Assembly (NCBI GenBank): GCA_963793465.1
Contig: CAWCAJ010000004.1
Location: 124,001-188,000 of the forward strand
Direction: 5' to 3'
From: CAJQPP01 sp963793465
Lineage (GTDB): Bacteria > Planctomycetota > Planctomycetia > Pirellulales > Pirellulaceae
DNA length: 64,000 nucleotides
Positions 47,830-56,622 of this stretch are shown here, one piece after another (positions within the stretch are counted from its first letter, which is position 1; each line of letters starts with the position of its first letter). The notes under the pieces were generated by a model. That model made no database searches, was not told the DNA's origin, and saw nothing but the letters and a program-made list of their open reading frames with translations. The translations under genes were made by a program, and so were the position numbers.

Positions 47830-48751
47830 GCCCGACGGCGATCAAGACCCCCAAAATAATCAAGGTTACCAAGTCAAGCGATACGATGTAGTTCCTGATA
47901 AAGGTCACCAAAGCAGCAACACGAATTTCCAGGCTGCCATAAGTGACCGCGGTCCCGGCGGCTCCGCTAGTGGGGCTAAGAAACAAAAACGTCAATGCTG
48001 CGGGTATGAATTGCGCACTGGCAAATGCCCAGCCGGCCAGCGCCTCCGGCAATCCCTTGTAGTGCCCGTTGAAATACTTCCCGCACTCGAAACCGGCGAT
48101 GACCACAACGTAGATGCCGAATCCGAAAAGGTGGCAGAAGAAAAGTAGCAGCGATAGCGCCGCGAACACCAACAACCTCAGCCAGCTTGGCGAACTGTCC
48201 GTTCGTATCCAGGCGGCAAAAACCCACAGAAAAACCCCGATCGAAAAAGAAAAATTGACGAAACCCCAAAGGAAGACACTGTTATATAGAAAATAAAATA
48301 CAATGAGCGATATCCAGGGTATTCGTCGATGCAATACGAAGCTCAAGGCAACGGCCCCGCTGGAAGTCAGCAACAGGATCATCAAAAGAAAGATATTGCC
48401 AGCGGTAGACACGGATACCCAATTCTCCAGGAAGGTGACGACAGTGTCCATCGCCAAATTGGGTAAAGCCCCCCAATGGACGAGATAGTAAGTGGATAGG
48501 TCAGCGGAATCGTGGTTTGCCAAGATATAAGTCCGCGCAAAATGATTGGGGTAGTCGATCAAAGGGGCGAATTGCGTTTGCAGAATCGGTAAGGACACCA
48601 ACAGCAACAACCCAAGATAAGCCGTTACAAATACCGGCCAGCCTGGGGTAGATTTTGATGACCCCGACTGCCCGTAAAAAGATCCCCCAAAAGCCTCTAG
48701 AATCCCATCTTTCATGAATGATCGCAAATTAAGTTCACAGTGGAGGGGCAT
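47816..48751 (-). CDS. Polytopic membrane protein, upstream half of a probable split gene
   Basis: About 311 residues with a cytoplasmic N-terminus and about eight hydrophobic helices. After the first helix comes the loop LIDYPNHFART, a motif I associate with large planctomycete/proteobacterial membrane proteins of the GT-C or O-antigen-ligase-like class. The sequence ends abruptly in VGLDDP at a frame change; see the 47197-47829 entry. Two starts are possible (48751 or 48715). It heads the minus-strand set with the GT2 and asparagine-synthase-like genes. Confidence 0.6.
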   Translation of the reverse strand: MPLHCELNLRSFMKDGILEAFGGSFYGQSGSSKSTPGWPVFVTAYLGLLLLVSLPILQTQFAPLIDYPNHFARTYILANHDSADLSTYYLVHWGALPNLAMDTVVTFLENWVSVSTAGNIFLLMILLLTSSGAVALSFVLHRRIPWISLIVFYFLYNSVFLWGFVNFSFSIGVFLWVFAAWIRTDSSPSWLRLLVFAALSLLLFFCHLFGFGIYVVVIAGFECGKYFNGHYKGLPEALAGWAFASAQFIPAALTFLFLSPTSGAAGTAVTYGSLEIRVAALVTFIRNYIVSLDLVTLIILGVLIAVGLDDP

Positions 48752-48895
48752 GAAAGCAGCATTTTATGTGGGCCGTCTAACCGACCCGGCCGACGGGGTT
48801 CAACAGTTTTAGGTAGCCGTTGATCCAAGGAGCGGCGAGCTAAGCACTACAATAAATTGGCAGATCCGCGATTGCCAGATAAATTTGCTAAACGC

Positions 48896-48931
48896 AAAAA
48901 AAGCCGCTCCGAATTCAAATTCGGAGCGGAG
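48896..48931 (-). terminator. Rho-independent terminator of the PEP-CTERM gene
   Basis: Read on the minus strand, an 11-bp perfect stem CCGCTCCGAAT with loop TTGA is followed by a tract of seven T residues. It lies about 40-65 bp after the PEP-CTERM stop codons and points the right way. Confidence 0.85.
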
Positions 48932-48962
48932 TCGAATTTCGTCAAAGGAGTCGTAGGTAGTA

Positions 48963-49667
48963 CTACCGTCCTAACCTTGCCGACGGCGACGCAATGGCAC
49001 AAACACCAAACAGTCCGCCCCAAACAGCCAAGCTCATGGGCTCGGGGATAATGTTACCACCACCGCTGCTAAAGAGGGCGCTTATAACCAAGTCGTCGTG
49101 GTTGTCATCCTGGTTGTTTGGCTGGTCGTCATACCCAAAGTAAGCTCGTTGCCCGCCAACATCGGTTCCGTTAGAGAAAAAGGTTCCACCGGCCAAATCC
49201 GCGAAAATCCCGAAGCCTGGATTTCCAATAATTCCATCAGTCGGAGGATTAACTGTTCCGAAGGCAAACTGCATCACGTCGCCTGCCGAATAATTGTAGA
49301 CAAATGGCTGTGCATTTTGTCCGTTAATTTGAGTCCCTGCGTCACTCCAAGGAACATCGGCGTTAGCAGGTTCTTGGTAAAGCGATTGCCAGGTAGAACC
49401 ACCATCGGTGCTTACATAGAAGCTGTTTTGCAAACCACTTTCACTGCCTTGAACAAAAAACGTGGCGGTACCGTTTGCCGTAGCGACAATGTTACCGCTA
49501 AGAACGTTGGTGAAACCTAAATTGTTCAGCTGGCTTTGAAAATCATTGTTACCAGGAATAGGACCAAGATTGGCATTAGGTGCCAAGAAAACACTAGCAT
49601 TTGCCGAGTTGGCCAAAGCCAAGCAAGCCACCGTCAAGGCAACAAAAAAAGTCGATTTCATTTTCAT
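48963..49667 (-). CDS. PEP-CTERM sorting-domain protein (substrate of the exosortase), tail frameshifted
   Basis: A signal peptide (ending ANA) is followed by ~170 residues of low-charge, Asn/Gly-rich secreted sequence containing VSTDGGSTW. The C-terminus has IPEP, a hydrophobic helix (MSLAVWGGLFGV), and as read ends CAIASPSARLGR. Removing one A from the AAA run at 49001-49003 changes the end to VPLRRRRQG with a stop at 48971. That gives the canonical Pro-Glu-Pro, helix, arginine cluster that exosortases cleave. This strongly suggests a one-base error. The protein is probably exported and retained in the envelope or EPS. An exosortase lies 3 kb away. Confidence 0.85.
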   Translation of the reverse strand: MKMKSTFFVALTVACLALANSANASVFLAPNANLGPIPGNNDFQSQLNNLGFTNVLSGNIVATANGTATFFVQGSESGLQNSFYVSTDGGSTWQSLYQEPANADVPWSDAGTQINGQNAQPFVYNYSAGDVMQFAFGTVNPPTDGIIGNPGFGIFADLAGGTFFSNGTDVGGQRAYFGYDDQPNNQDDNHDDLVISALFSSGGGNIIPEPMSLAVWGGLFGVCAIASPSARLGR

Positions 49668-49738
49668 TTCATTTACTTTCAGAATACTTGTATCTTAAAA
49701 AATCTCTTTCACTCTGCTTATCTGACACGATGTACATG

Positions 49739-50101
49739 TCACGCAGGACGCAATAAACGGCCCACCGGAGCCGGCGGCGTCCACAGAAACTCAAGAAGAT
49801 ACAAACGCTGAGCGTTTTCCAATTGGATATGACAGACGGGTGAAGTATCCAACACCGAGGCACTGGCGCTGCCCGGGGGCATGCTGGATCCAGATACCGT
49901 ATTGCCAATGGCGGACTGATTCTCCAACACCAAGGGTCGCTGCGGGGTTTCGTGCGGAACCGGAGCCGAATCAGCGGCGCGACTCAATGTCTCCGCGGCC
50001 TGATCACTGACCAAGGCCAATGAGGCCAGACAGGGCACAACGGCAGTCCCCAACGACAGCGTCGTCGCAATCAGGATCGCCATTAGTCGCCGATAAATCA
50101 T
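49739..50101 (-). CDS. Small predicted exported protein, 120 aa
   Basis: A basic start and hydrophobic core (LMAILIATTLSLG, then VVPCLAS) look like a signal peptide. The rest is Ser/Pro/Ala-rich, with a single Cys in CHIQLENAQRLYLLEFL. There is no domain I recognise and no RBS. It lies directly upstream of the PEP-CTERM gene on the same strand and may share its transcript. Composition is gene-like but the case is modest; it could be a shadow. Confidence 0.45.
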   Translation of the reverse strand: MIYRRLMAILIATTLSLGTAVVPCLASLALVSDQAAETLSRAADSAPVPHETPQRPLVLENQSAIGNTVSGSSMPPGSASASVLDTSPVCHIQLENAQRLYLLEFLWTPPAPVGRLLRPA

Positions 50102-50249
50102 GGTTGCCCGGGGATGGTCAACAAGGAAGGAGGGGAACGGTCAGTACGTATGCCTACGTAGCTAACCTGCAAACAGTATCCACGCTCCCGCAGCGGTTTG
50201 CAAGAAAAATTCTGATTATTCGGAAAAATTCAATTTTGGGGGGAAACAG

Positions 50250-52105
50250 AAAATGGACAGGATGACAGGATTTACGGGATGAAGTGATCGGAAACAGGGG
50301 CTGGAAGGGGCGGACGGATGATCGAACAGAAGGAAACGGAGAGAACGGAGGGCGGACGGAATTGGACAGGGTACACAGGATAAAACGCACGATGCTTGCC
50401 TAAAAACGGCCCTTGGTGGAACCAAAGGAAGCCTGGAATAGCGCTGGAACAGAAGGAAACAGAGGAAACGGAGTCAGAAATCCCGTCCATCCTGTGATCC
50501 TGTCCACACCGGTCTACTTGCATGTTCCACGGTGGGGTCCCTTGCTGACGCTGCGGGTTGGGATTGTTCGCTGCATACGCTCGATGCTTGGCCAAAAACG
50601 GCCCTTGGTAGAACACCGGGGGAAGGCTGGAATAGGCTGGAACAGAAGGAAACAGAGGAAACGGAGTCAGAAATCCCGTCCATCCTGTGATCCTGTCCAA
50701 AATCCGGCTGCTTCTCCCTTCCCTCTGTTACCTCCTGTTCCCATCCCGGTCTGCCTGCACGATCCACGGTGGGGTCCCTTGCTGACGCTGCGGGTTGGGA
50801 TTGTTCGCCGCCAACGACATCCCCCGGTAATAACGCCCTGCGGCAGCATCCACCCATCTTGTGGATCCCGTGATCCTGTCCAAACGTCCGGCTGCTTCTC
50901 CCTTCCCTCTGTTTCCTCCTGTTCCAATCCCGGTCTGCCTGCACGATCCACGGTGGGGTCCCTTGCTGACGCTGCGGGTTGGGATTGGTTCGCTGCCATA
51001 CGGACTTTCCCCCGGGCAATAACGCCCTGCGGCACCATCCACCCATCTTGTGGATCCCTTGATCCTGTCCACTTTTCCGGCTGCTTCTCCCTTTCCTCTG
51101 TTTCCTTCTGTTCCAATCCCGGTCTGCCTGCACGATCCCCGGTGGGGTCCCTTGCTGACGCTGCGGGTTGGGATTCGTTCGCCGCCAACGACAATCCCCC
51201 GGTAATAACGCCCTGCGGCAGCATCCACCCATCCTGTGGATCCCTTGATCCTGTCCACTTTTCCGGCTGCTTCTCCCTTCCCTCTGTTACCTTCTGTTCC
51301 CATCCCGGTCTGCCTGCACGATCCACGGTGGGATCCCTTGCTGACGCTGCGGGTTGGGATTGTCGCTGCCTACACTATCCCCCGGTAATAACGCCTGCGC
51401 AGCAACCAACCATCCCGTCGATCCCTTGATCCTGTCCACTTTTCCGGCTGCTTCTCCCTTCCCTCTGTTACCTTCTGTTCCCATCCGGTCTGCCTGCACG
51501 ATCCACGGTGGGGTCCCTTGCTGACGCTGCGGGTTGGGATTGTTCGCCGCCAACGACATCCCCCGGTAATAACGCCCTGCGGCAGCATCCACCCATCCTG
51601 TGGATCCCGTGATCCTGTCCACTTTTCCGGCTGCTTCTCCCTTCCCTCTGTTACCTTCTGTTCCCATCCGGTCTGCCTGCACGATCCACGGTGGGGTCCC
51701 TTGCTGACGCTGCGGGTTGGGATTCGTCGCCGCCAACGACATCCCCCGGTAATAACGCCCTGCGGCAGCATCCACCCATCCTGTGGATCCCGTGATCCTG
51801 TCCACTTTTCCGGCTGCTTCTCCCTTCCCTCTGTTACCTTCTGTTCCCATCCCGGTCTGCCTGCACGATCCACGGTGGGGTCCCTTGCTGACGCTGCGGG
51901 TTGGGATTCGTCGCCGCCAACGACATCCCCCGGTAATAACGCCCTGCTGCAGCATCCCCCCATCTTGTGGATCCCGTGATCCTGTCCAATCGTCCGGCTG
52001 TTATTCTCCCTTCCCTCTGTTTCCTCCTGTTCCCATCCCGGTCTGTCTGCACGATCCACGGTGGGATCCCTTGCTGACGCTGCGGGTTGGGATTTTCCGC
52101 CGCCG
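50250..52105. repeat. 1.85-kb composite repeat array with a ~185-bp tandem section
   Basis: A run of units in which GGGTCCCTTGCTGACGCTGC recurs about nine times (near 50535, 50775, 50955, 51147, 51330, 51512, 51699, 51880 and 52066). From 50690 on the period is about 180-192 bp. Each unit also has CCCCCGGTAATAACGCCCTG, CATCCTGTGGATCCC, GCTGCTTCTCCCTTCCCTCT and GGTCTGCCTGCACGATCCAC, all array-specific. Long open frames cross it on both strands but are repeat translations. Confidence 0.92.
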
Positions 52106-52543
52106 GCACCCCCAAACCTGTGCGAAAACGACCGTTTGCCAAATGTCCGCATTACCCATTCCGCACAACCCCCACTTCCGCCAATCATTTACCCACCAAT
52201 TAAAGAAAATTCATGCGATTGCCCCAATCAATTTCTTTGATTCCGTCAACCCCCGTGATAAGATGAGTCCTCGTTGATGTAGTGGATCCCTCCATCTACC
52301 CCCGCCAACAACCCCCACCCCACTTTCGATCGTCGTCGGAATCGGGTTTGCACACGCTTGCTAATCAAACAGAAGACGTGGCCAAACCCCCCCGGTAAGT
52401 GAGCTGAAAAACAGGGCCTGTGTCCCAACCGTTTGTTTCACTTGACCATTGCGATCGCCCCGGCATCGCCAACGATCGACCGGTTCATGTCACCCAGCAG
52501 GACGGAGTGCGCGCCGACCGCGACAGCCTCTTGATTCGACTCC
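52106..52543. other. Exosortase leader region with a possible promoter
   Basis: About 440 bp without a convincing gene. TTGATT (52237) and TAAGAT (52259) are separated by 16 bp and could form a sigma-70-type promoter in a locally AT-rich patch. A 44-codon GTG frame (52420-52554) ends across the exosortase start; see the rejected list. Confidence 0.35.
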
Positions 52544-53570
52544 ATGAGCAGTAAAAAAGCCAAACAGAAATCCAGTCCGCGCCCCGTTTCCCAGCGGCAC
52601 GGCCTCGAAACAATCGAACCCATCGACGGTCGCGGCCACCAGCCACACCCCGTCGTCCGCCAGCGGTGAGGGCAACGCTGCCTCGGCCTCAAAACCCCTC
52701 TGGCTGGGTTTGCTGGCCTTGCTGGGTGCCTTGTTTGTCTGGTCCTACTGGCCGGTGCTGGCCCAGCTGTTCAGTCAGTGGAGCAACGTCCCCGATTACT
52801 CGCACGGCTTCCTGGTCATTCCTCTGGCGCTGTTTTTCCTCTGGCAAACCCGCCAATCCGTCCCCCGTTTCCAGCCCCGCTTGGCCTGGCCCGGGTTGCT
52901 GCTGGTGGCGGCCGCGGCCGCGATTCGCACGGCCGGTTCCTGGTTTTACCTGGACGCTCTGCAGGGCTGGTCGATCCCGCTGTGGGTGGCCGGCTTTGTG
53001 TGGACCTTTTTCGGCTGGCCGGTTCTGAAATGGGCGTTGCCAGCGATTGCCTTTTTGATTTTCATGGTCCCCATCCCTTACACTTTAGAGACCATGTTGG
53101 GGCAACCGTTACAACGCATCTCCACCGAGATCAGCCTGTTTGTGTTGCAGTGCCTGGGCCAACCGGCGATTGCCGAGGGGACCACCATCCAGTTGGGTGA
53201 GAACAAGTTGGAGGTGGCTCGTGCCTGTTCGGGGCTGCGGATCTTTTTTGGGATCGCGGCCCTGGCGTTTGCCTTTATGGTGCTGTTCAAGCGACCGCTG
53301 TGGATGAAGCTGCTGTTGGCCATGGCGGTGTTGCCCGTGGCCTTGCTGGCCAATTCGCTGCGGATCGTGGTGACGGGGCTGTTGTATCAGCAGGGGATGG
53401 GGGAAGCCGCCAATCAACTCAGTCACGATTTCGCGGGCTGGTTCATGATCCCCGTGGCGGTGGCCCTGTTTGCATTGACTTTGGGTTACCTGGACCGTTT
53501 GCTGCCCGTGGTGCAGACGGTCGAGGCATCCGACCTGGTAAAAGGGCAAGCCCGCGGGCGAGCCCACTAA
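52544..53570 (+). CDS. Exosortase (EpsH/XrtA superfamily)
   Basis: A polytopic membrane transpeptidase with eight or so helices. It cuts PEP-CTERM proteins after export and is thought to anchor them. The catalytic triad is visible: Cys in VARACSGLRI, Arg in LLANSLRIVVTG and His in QLSHDFAGWF. ATG 52544 begins MSSKK, but the frame is interrupted at a six-A run (52553-52558). Removing one A gives a Ser/Thr/Pro-rich cytoplasmic N-terminus leading to KPLWLGLLALLG and the intact remainder. Without that change translation could start near 52710. EpsI lies 8 kb downstream and a PEP-CTERM substrate 3 kb upstream, so this is a complete sorting set. Confidence 0.9.
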
Positions 53571-53597
53571 ATTGACAACAATGGACGAAGCAAAAAC

Positions 53598-53942
53598 ATG
53601 ATCAGGAATCAACATCCCTCTCCCCGCTCGGCAGCTTCCCCTGCTGCAGGGCGGCGACCGAGTGCCAAATCGCAGTCTCAGATCGAGCCCATTTCGCTGG
53701 CCAAAACGATGCTCCGCAAATGGGGCCTGTTGGCCGGCATGCTGGGCCTGGTTTTGGCCGGCGGTGCCGTGGCTCTCACGATCTGGTTGTTCGAGCCGCA
53801 ATACGAAGCCCGGCAGTATGTGGTCGTGAACCCCAATGCGGAATACACGGAAATTGATCCCCAAGGACCAGTCGAAAATTTGATCCCGCGGCTCATTCTT
53901 GACGCAAATCAAGCACCCCCAGGTCCTGACGCAAGTTGTTAG
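53598..53942 (+). CDS. N-terminal fragment of a Wzc-like chain-length/BY-kinase protein
   Basis: The fragment starts at ATG 53598, 27 bases after the exosortase stop. About 35 basic residues precede a transmembrane helix (LLAGMLGLVLAGGAVALTIWL). A Wzz-like periplasmic start follows (FEPQYEARQYVVVNPN), which aligns with other polysaccharide co-polymerases. The frame is lost at about 53900-53940. Together with 54915-55805 it would make a full tyrosine autokinase of ~735 residues. Confidence 0.65.
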   Translation: MIRNQHPSPRSAASPAAGRRPSAKSQSQIEPISLAKTMLRKWGLLAGMLGLVLAGGAVALTIWLFEPQYEARQYVVVNPNAEYTEIDPQGPVENLIPRLILDANQAPPGPDASC

Positions 53943-54914
53943 AGTGAGATGACGAATTGTCTTGCAAGCATGCGGCCCGGCGCTGGACCAGAAGAAACTG
54001 GAGAAAATGGTTCGCTACGAGACAGTTCAGGTGGCGACTCCTACGCCATCGTTTGCCGGGACACGTCACCAAAGTTCGCCCAGCAGGTGGCTGAAAAATG
54101 TGGCCGAGGCGCTGGTGGAATACCACAGCAGAGAACCGTCAGGTCAATTTGAATGCCTTGAGCAGGACGAACTCGGGCATACTGATCAAAGACAAGATGC
54201 ATGGAAATTGACGGAAGCAGATACCGGTTAAAAGACCTGAATGAACAGACGATGCAGTCGGTCGAGGGCGGCGGACGAGACGGTAATCGATCCCAATGGC
54301 GCAATGTATAGAGCGGAAGTTGCAGGAGCTGAATGAAATCAAGAAACAGCTCAAAGCCAACAAGGAAGAAATTGTAGTCGTTGCAAGAACAATTGGCGGG
54401 GTTGGAAGACCAGATTGATGAGGCGGCGATCGCCATGATGCGGTGATGAATTCTCCCGAGATATCGCAAGCATCGACCGAGCAAATTGCGAATTTGCAGC
54501 TCGAGCAAGACAGAGATGGACGAGGCCGGCAACATCCCGGACATGAAAGCCATGGCCGGCCTCATTGATTCACTGGCCGCGGATCGCGCGAAAGCCATCG
54601 TTCGGCTGACCGCAGCTGCAAAACGCGAGGATGGGTGGAAAGCCAACGACGCGGGCTTCAATCCCAAATGGATCAGCGGGAACAGAAATCGTCGAGCAAT
54701 TGGAACGCAAAGTGGCCTCACGCCAAGCGAGAAGTGGAGATGCCTGTTAAGCAATTATCACCAAGTCAACCGACATCAAGTTTCGAAATGGAAGCAGAAA
54801 TCGGAAGAATTGGACCGGGCCTACGAACAATGGAATGCCTGGCAGTTGACTCTCAGGGATCGTATTCTCTCCCGTCGAGAAATCGCTGAACAGACATTTA
54901 CATTCGCCAGGTGA
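53943..54914 (+). pseudogene. Broken middle of the Wzc-like gene
   Basis: The coiled-coil periplasmic domain expected here appears only in pieces: about 53962-54100 in one frame (LDQKKLEKMVRYETVQVATP) and about 54486-54700 in another (MDEAGNIPDMKAMAGL, DSLAADRAKAIVRL). The segment 54780-54905 (KQKSEELDRAYEQWNAWQL) runs up to FTFARVNGENAKVEVP just before the kinase part. Many indels within 1 kb are needed to join them. It is either decayed sequence or a badly read region. Confidence 0.65.
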
Positions 54915-55805
54915 ATGGCGAAAACGCCAAGGTGGAGGTTCCCACAGGAACCGATGGAGATTCTGCCCTGGAAGCTGATGGCGATTGCCGGGCTGGCCGG
55001 TTTGGGACTCCCCTTTGCCCTGGCCTTCCTGCTGGAGTTCCGTTTCCAGCGGGTCAGTACACCGGAACAGATTCAAAACCAGGTGGAGCTGATCGGGGAA
55101 ATCGCCGATCTGCCGGCCCGCGCCACCCGTCCCGGACCACTCAGCTCCAAACGTTTTACCAAGCAACTGAAACTGTACGAGGAAAGCGTGGACAGCCTGA
55201 GCGCCATGCTCTTGCTGTCCGCCGAACAACATCCGCTGGTCTACTCCGTAACCAGTGCCGCCAGCAACGAAGGCAAGACCACGTTGGCCTCGCAGTTGGC
55301 GATCTGCTCGGCCCGCTCGGGCCGCAAACGCACGCTGTTGATCGATACCGATTTGCGGTCCCCCAGTATTCACAGGGTCTTCGATGTTCCCCTGGATGGG
55401 GGGCTGGGTGATGTGCTGGGTGGGAAGTTGACGTTGCAGCAGGCGGTCAAGGAGTCGGGCATCGAAGGTTTGGACGTGGTGACCGCCGGTCGCACGCGGG
55501 GTAACCCGCGATCGTATTTCTCCTGCGACGCCTGGTCCCGCTTCCTGGAAGAGGCCCGGGAGCTTTACGAACAGGTGATTGTCGATACGCCGCCGGTGTT
55601 GGCGGCCAGTGAATCGATCACGGTGTCGCGAGAATGCGATCAGACGGTGTTCTGTGTGCTGCGAGATGTCAGCCGCGCCGATTCGGTGAAGCGGGCGCAT
55701 GAGAGGCTGGTTTCCAGTGGCGTGAACGTGATTGGGTGCGCCTTCAGCGGCGTGCCGCAAGCCGCCTACAGCCAACGCTACGGCAGTTATGAATATAACC
55801 TGTAA
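54915..55805 (+). CDS. BY-kinase (tyrosine autokinase) domain of a Wzc-like protein
   Basis: The second transmembrane helix (LMAIAGLAGLGLPFALAFLL) is followed by the cytoplasmic P-loop kinase. Walker A is SAASNEGKTTL, Walker A' TLLIDTDLRSPS and Walker B VIVDTPPVLA. The extreme C-terminus YSQRYGSYEYNL supplies the tyrosine cluster whose phosphorylation state controls polymer length. It is coupled to the exosortase gene and precedes the TPR gene. The upstream half is damaged (53598-54914), so a functional full-length protein is not expected unless the reading errors are technical. Confidence 0.85.
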   Translation: MAKTPRWRFPQEPMEILPWKLMAIAGLAGLGLPFALAFLLEFRFQRVSTPEQIQNQVELIGEIADLPARATRPGPLSSKRFTKQLKLYEESVDSLSAMLLLSAEQHPLVYSVTSAASNEGKTTLASQLAICSARSGRKRTLLIDTDLRSPSIHRVFDVPLDGGLGDVLGGKLTLQQAVKESGIEGLDVVTAGRTRGNPRSYFSCDAWSRFLEEARELYEQVIVDTPPVLAASESITVSRECDQTVFCVLRDVSRADSVKRAHERLVSSGVNVIGCAFSGVPQAAYSQRYGSYEYNL

Positions 55806-56560
55806 ACGTAGGCTTACCCGTAGGCGAACCCGTAGGCGAGTCTCTCCGAGACTCGTGCGAACGGTCGATTCGAAATTGGAAACGAAATTTTCATTATTGG
55901 AAACGAGTTGTTTGTTCAGGAGCGTTGGGTGTCAGTCTCGGAGAGACTGACCTACGACTCGCACGAATAGTCACGAGTGGATGATGGATAGTTATTTTTC
56001 TTTTCGGACACTTTTTTTCAGTAACGTTGGGTGTCAGTCTCGGAGAGACTGACCTACGACTCACGCGAACAGTCGATTCGAATTTGGAAACGAAATTTTC
56101 ATTACTGTCCAAAGTTCTTTTTAGAGCTTTAGGTGTCAGTCTCGGAGAGACTGACCTACGCGGCCTGCACGCCGTAGGCGAGTCTCTCCGAGACTCGCAC
56201 GAATAGTCACCAGTGGATGATGGATAGTTATTTTTCTTTTCGGGCACGATTTTTTCAGTAACGTTGGGTGTCAGTCTCGGAGAGACTGACCTACGACTCG
56301 CGCGAACAGTCGATTCGAAATTGGAAACGAAATTTTCATTACTGTCCAAAATTCTTTTTCAGTAACGTTGGGTGTCAGTCTCGGAGAGACTGACCTACGA
56401 CTCGCGCGAATAGTCGCTTCGAAATTGGAAACGAAATTTTCATTACTGTGCAGAATTCTTTTTCAAGAGCGTTGGGTGTCAGGTGTCAGTCTCGGAGAGA
56501 CTGACCTACGTGAGCTACGCGACCTACGTGAAACGACCGACGCAACCATCGCTGCCGCAC
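55806..56560. repeat. Palindromic repeat array (GTCAGTCTCGGAGAGACTGAC core)
   Basis: Six forward copies of the palindrome start near 55931, 56033, 56134, 56270, 56373 and 56485 (intervals about 101-136 bp). Two inverted half-units GGCGAGTCTCTCCGAGACTC lie near 55838 and 56177. Between them runs a conserved AT-rich spacer with TTGGAAACGAAATTTTCATT. Each palindrome can fold into a near-perfect hairpin. It lies between the BY-kinase and TPR genes on the same strand. Confidence 0.9.
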
Positions 56561-56622
56561 GCACACAAATTCCCTCCTGACCGCGCAGACGATTTCAACA
56601 ACTCCTTGCCTGTAACCCACCG

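Noticed and set aside
50413..52188. Long open frames on both strands through the 50-52 kb array (for example 338 and 272 codons)
   Set aside because: They translate the same repeat unit over and over, exist on both strands and in several frames, and lack any start context.
52420..52554. 44-codon GTG frame ending across the exosortase start
   Set aside because: Too short, no domain and a poor ribosome site; probably leader sequence, though overlap with the ATG could suggest a leader peptide.
55806..56560. CRISPR array
   Set aside because: Palindromes are regular but the intervening sequence is itself conserved, not unique spacers, and no cas gene is present.
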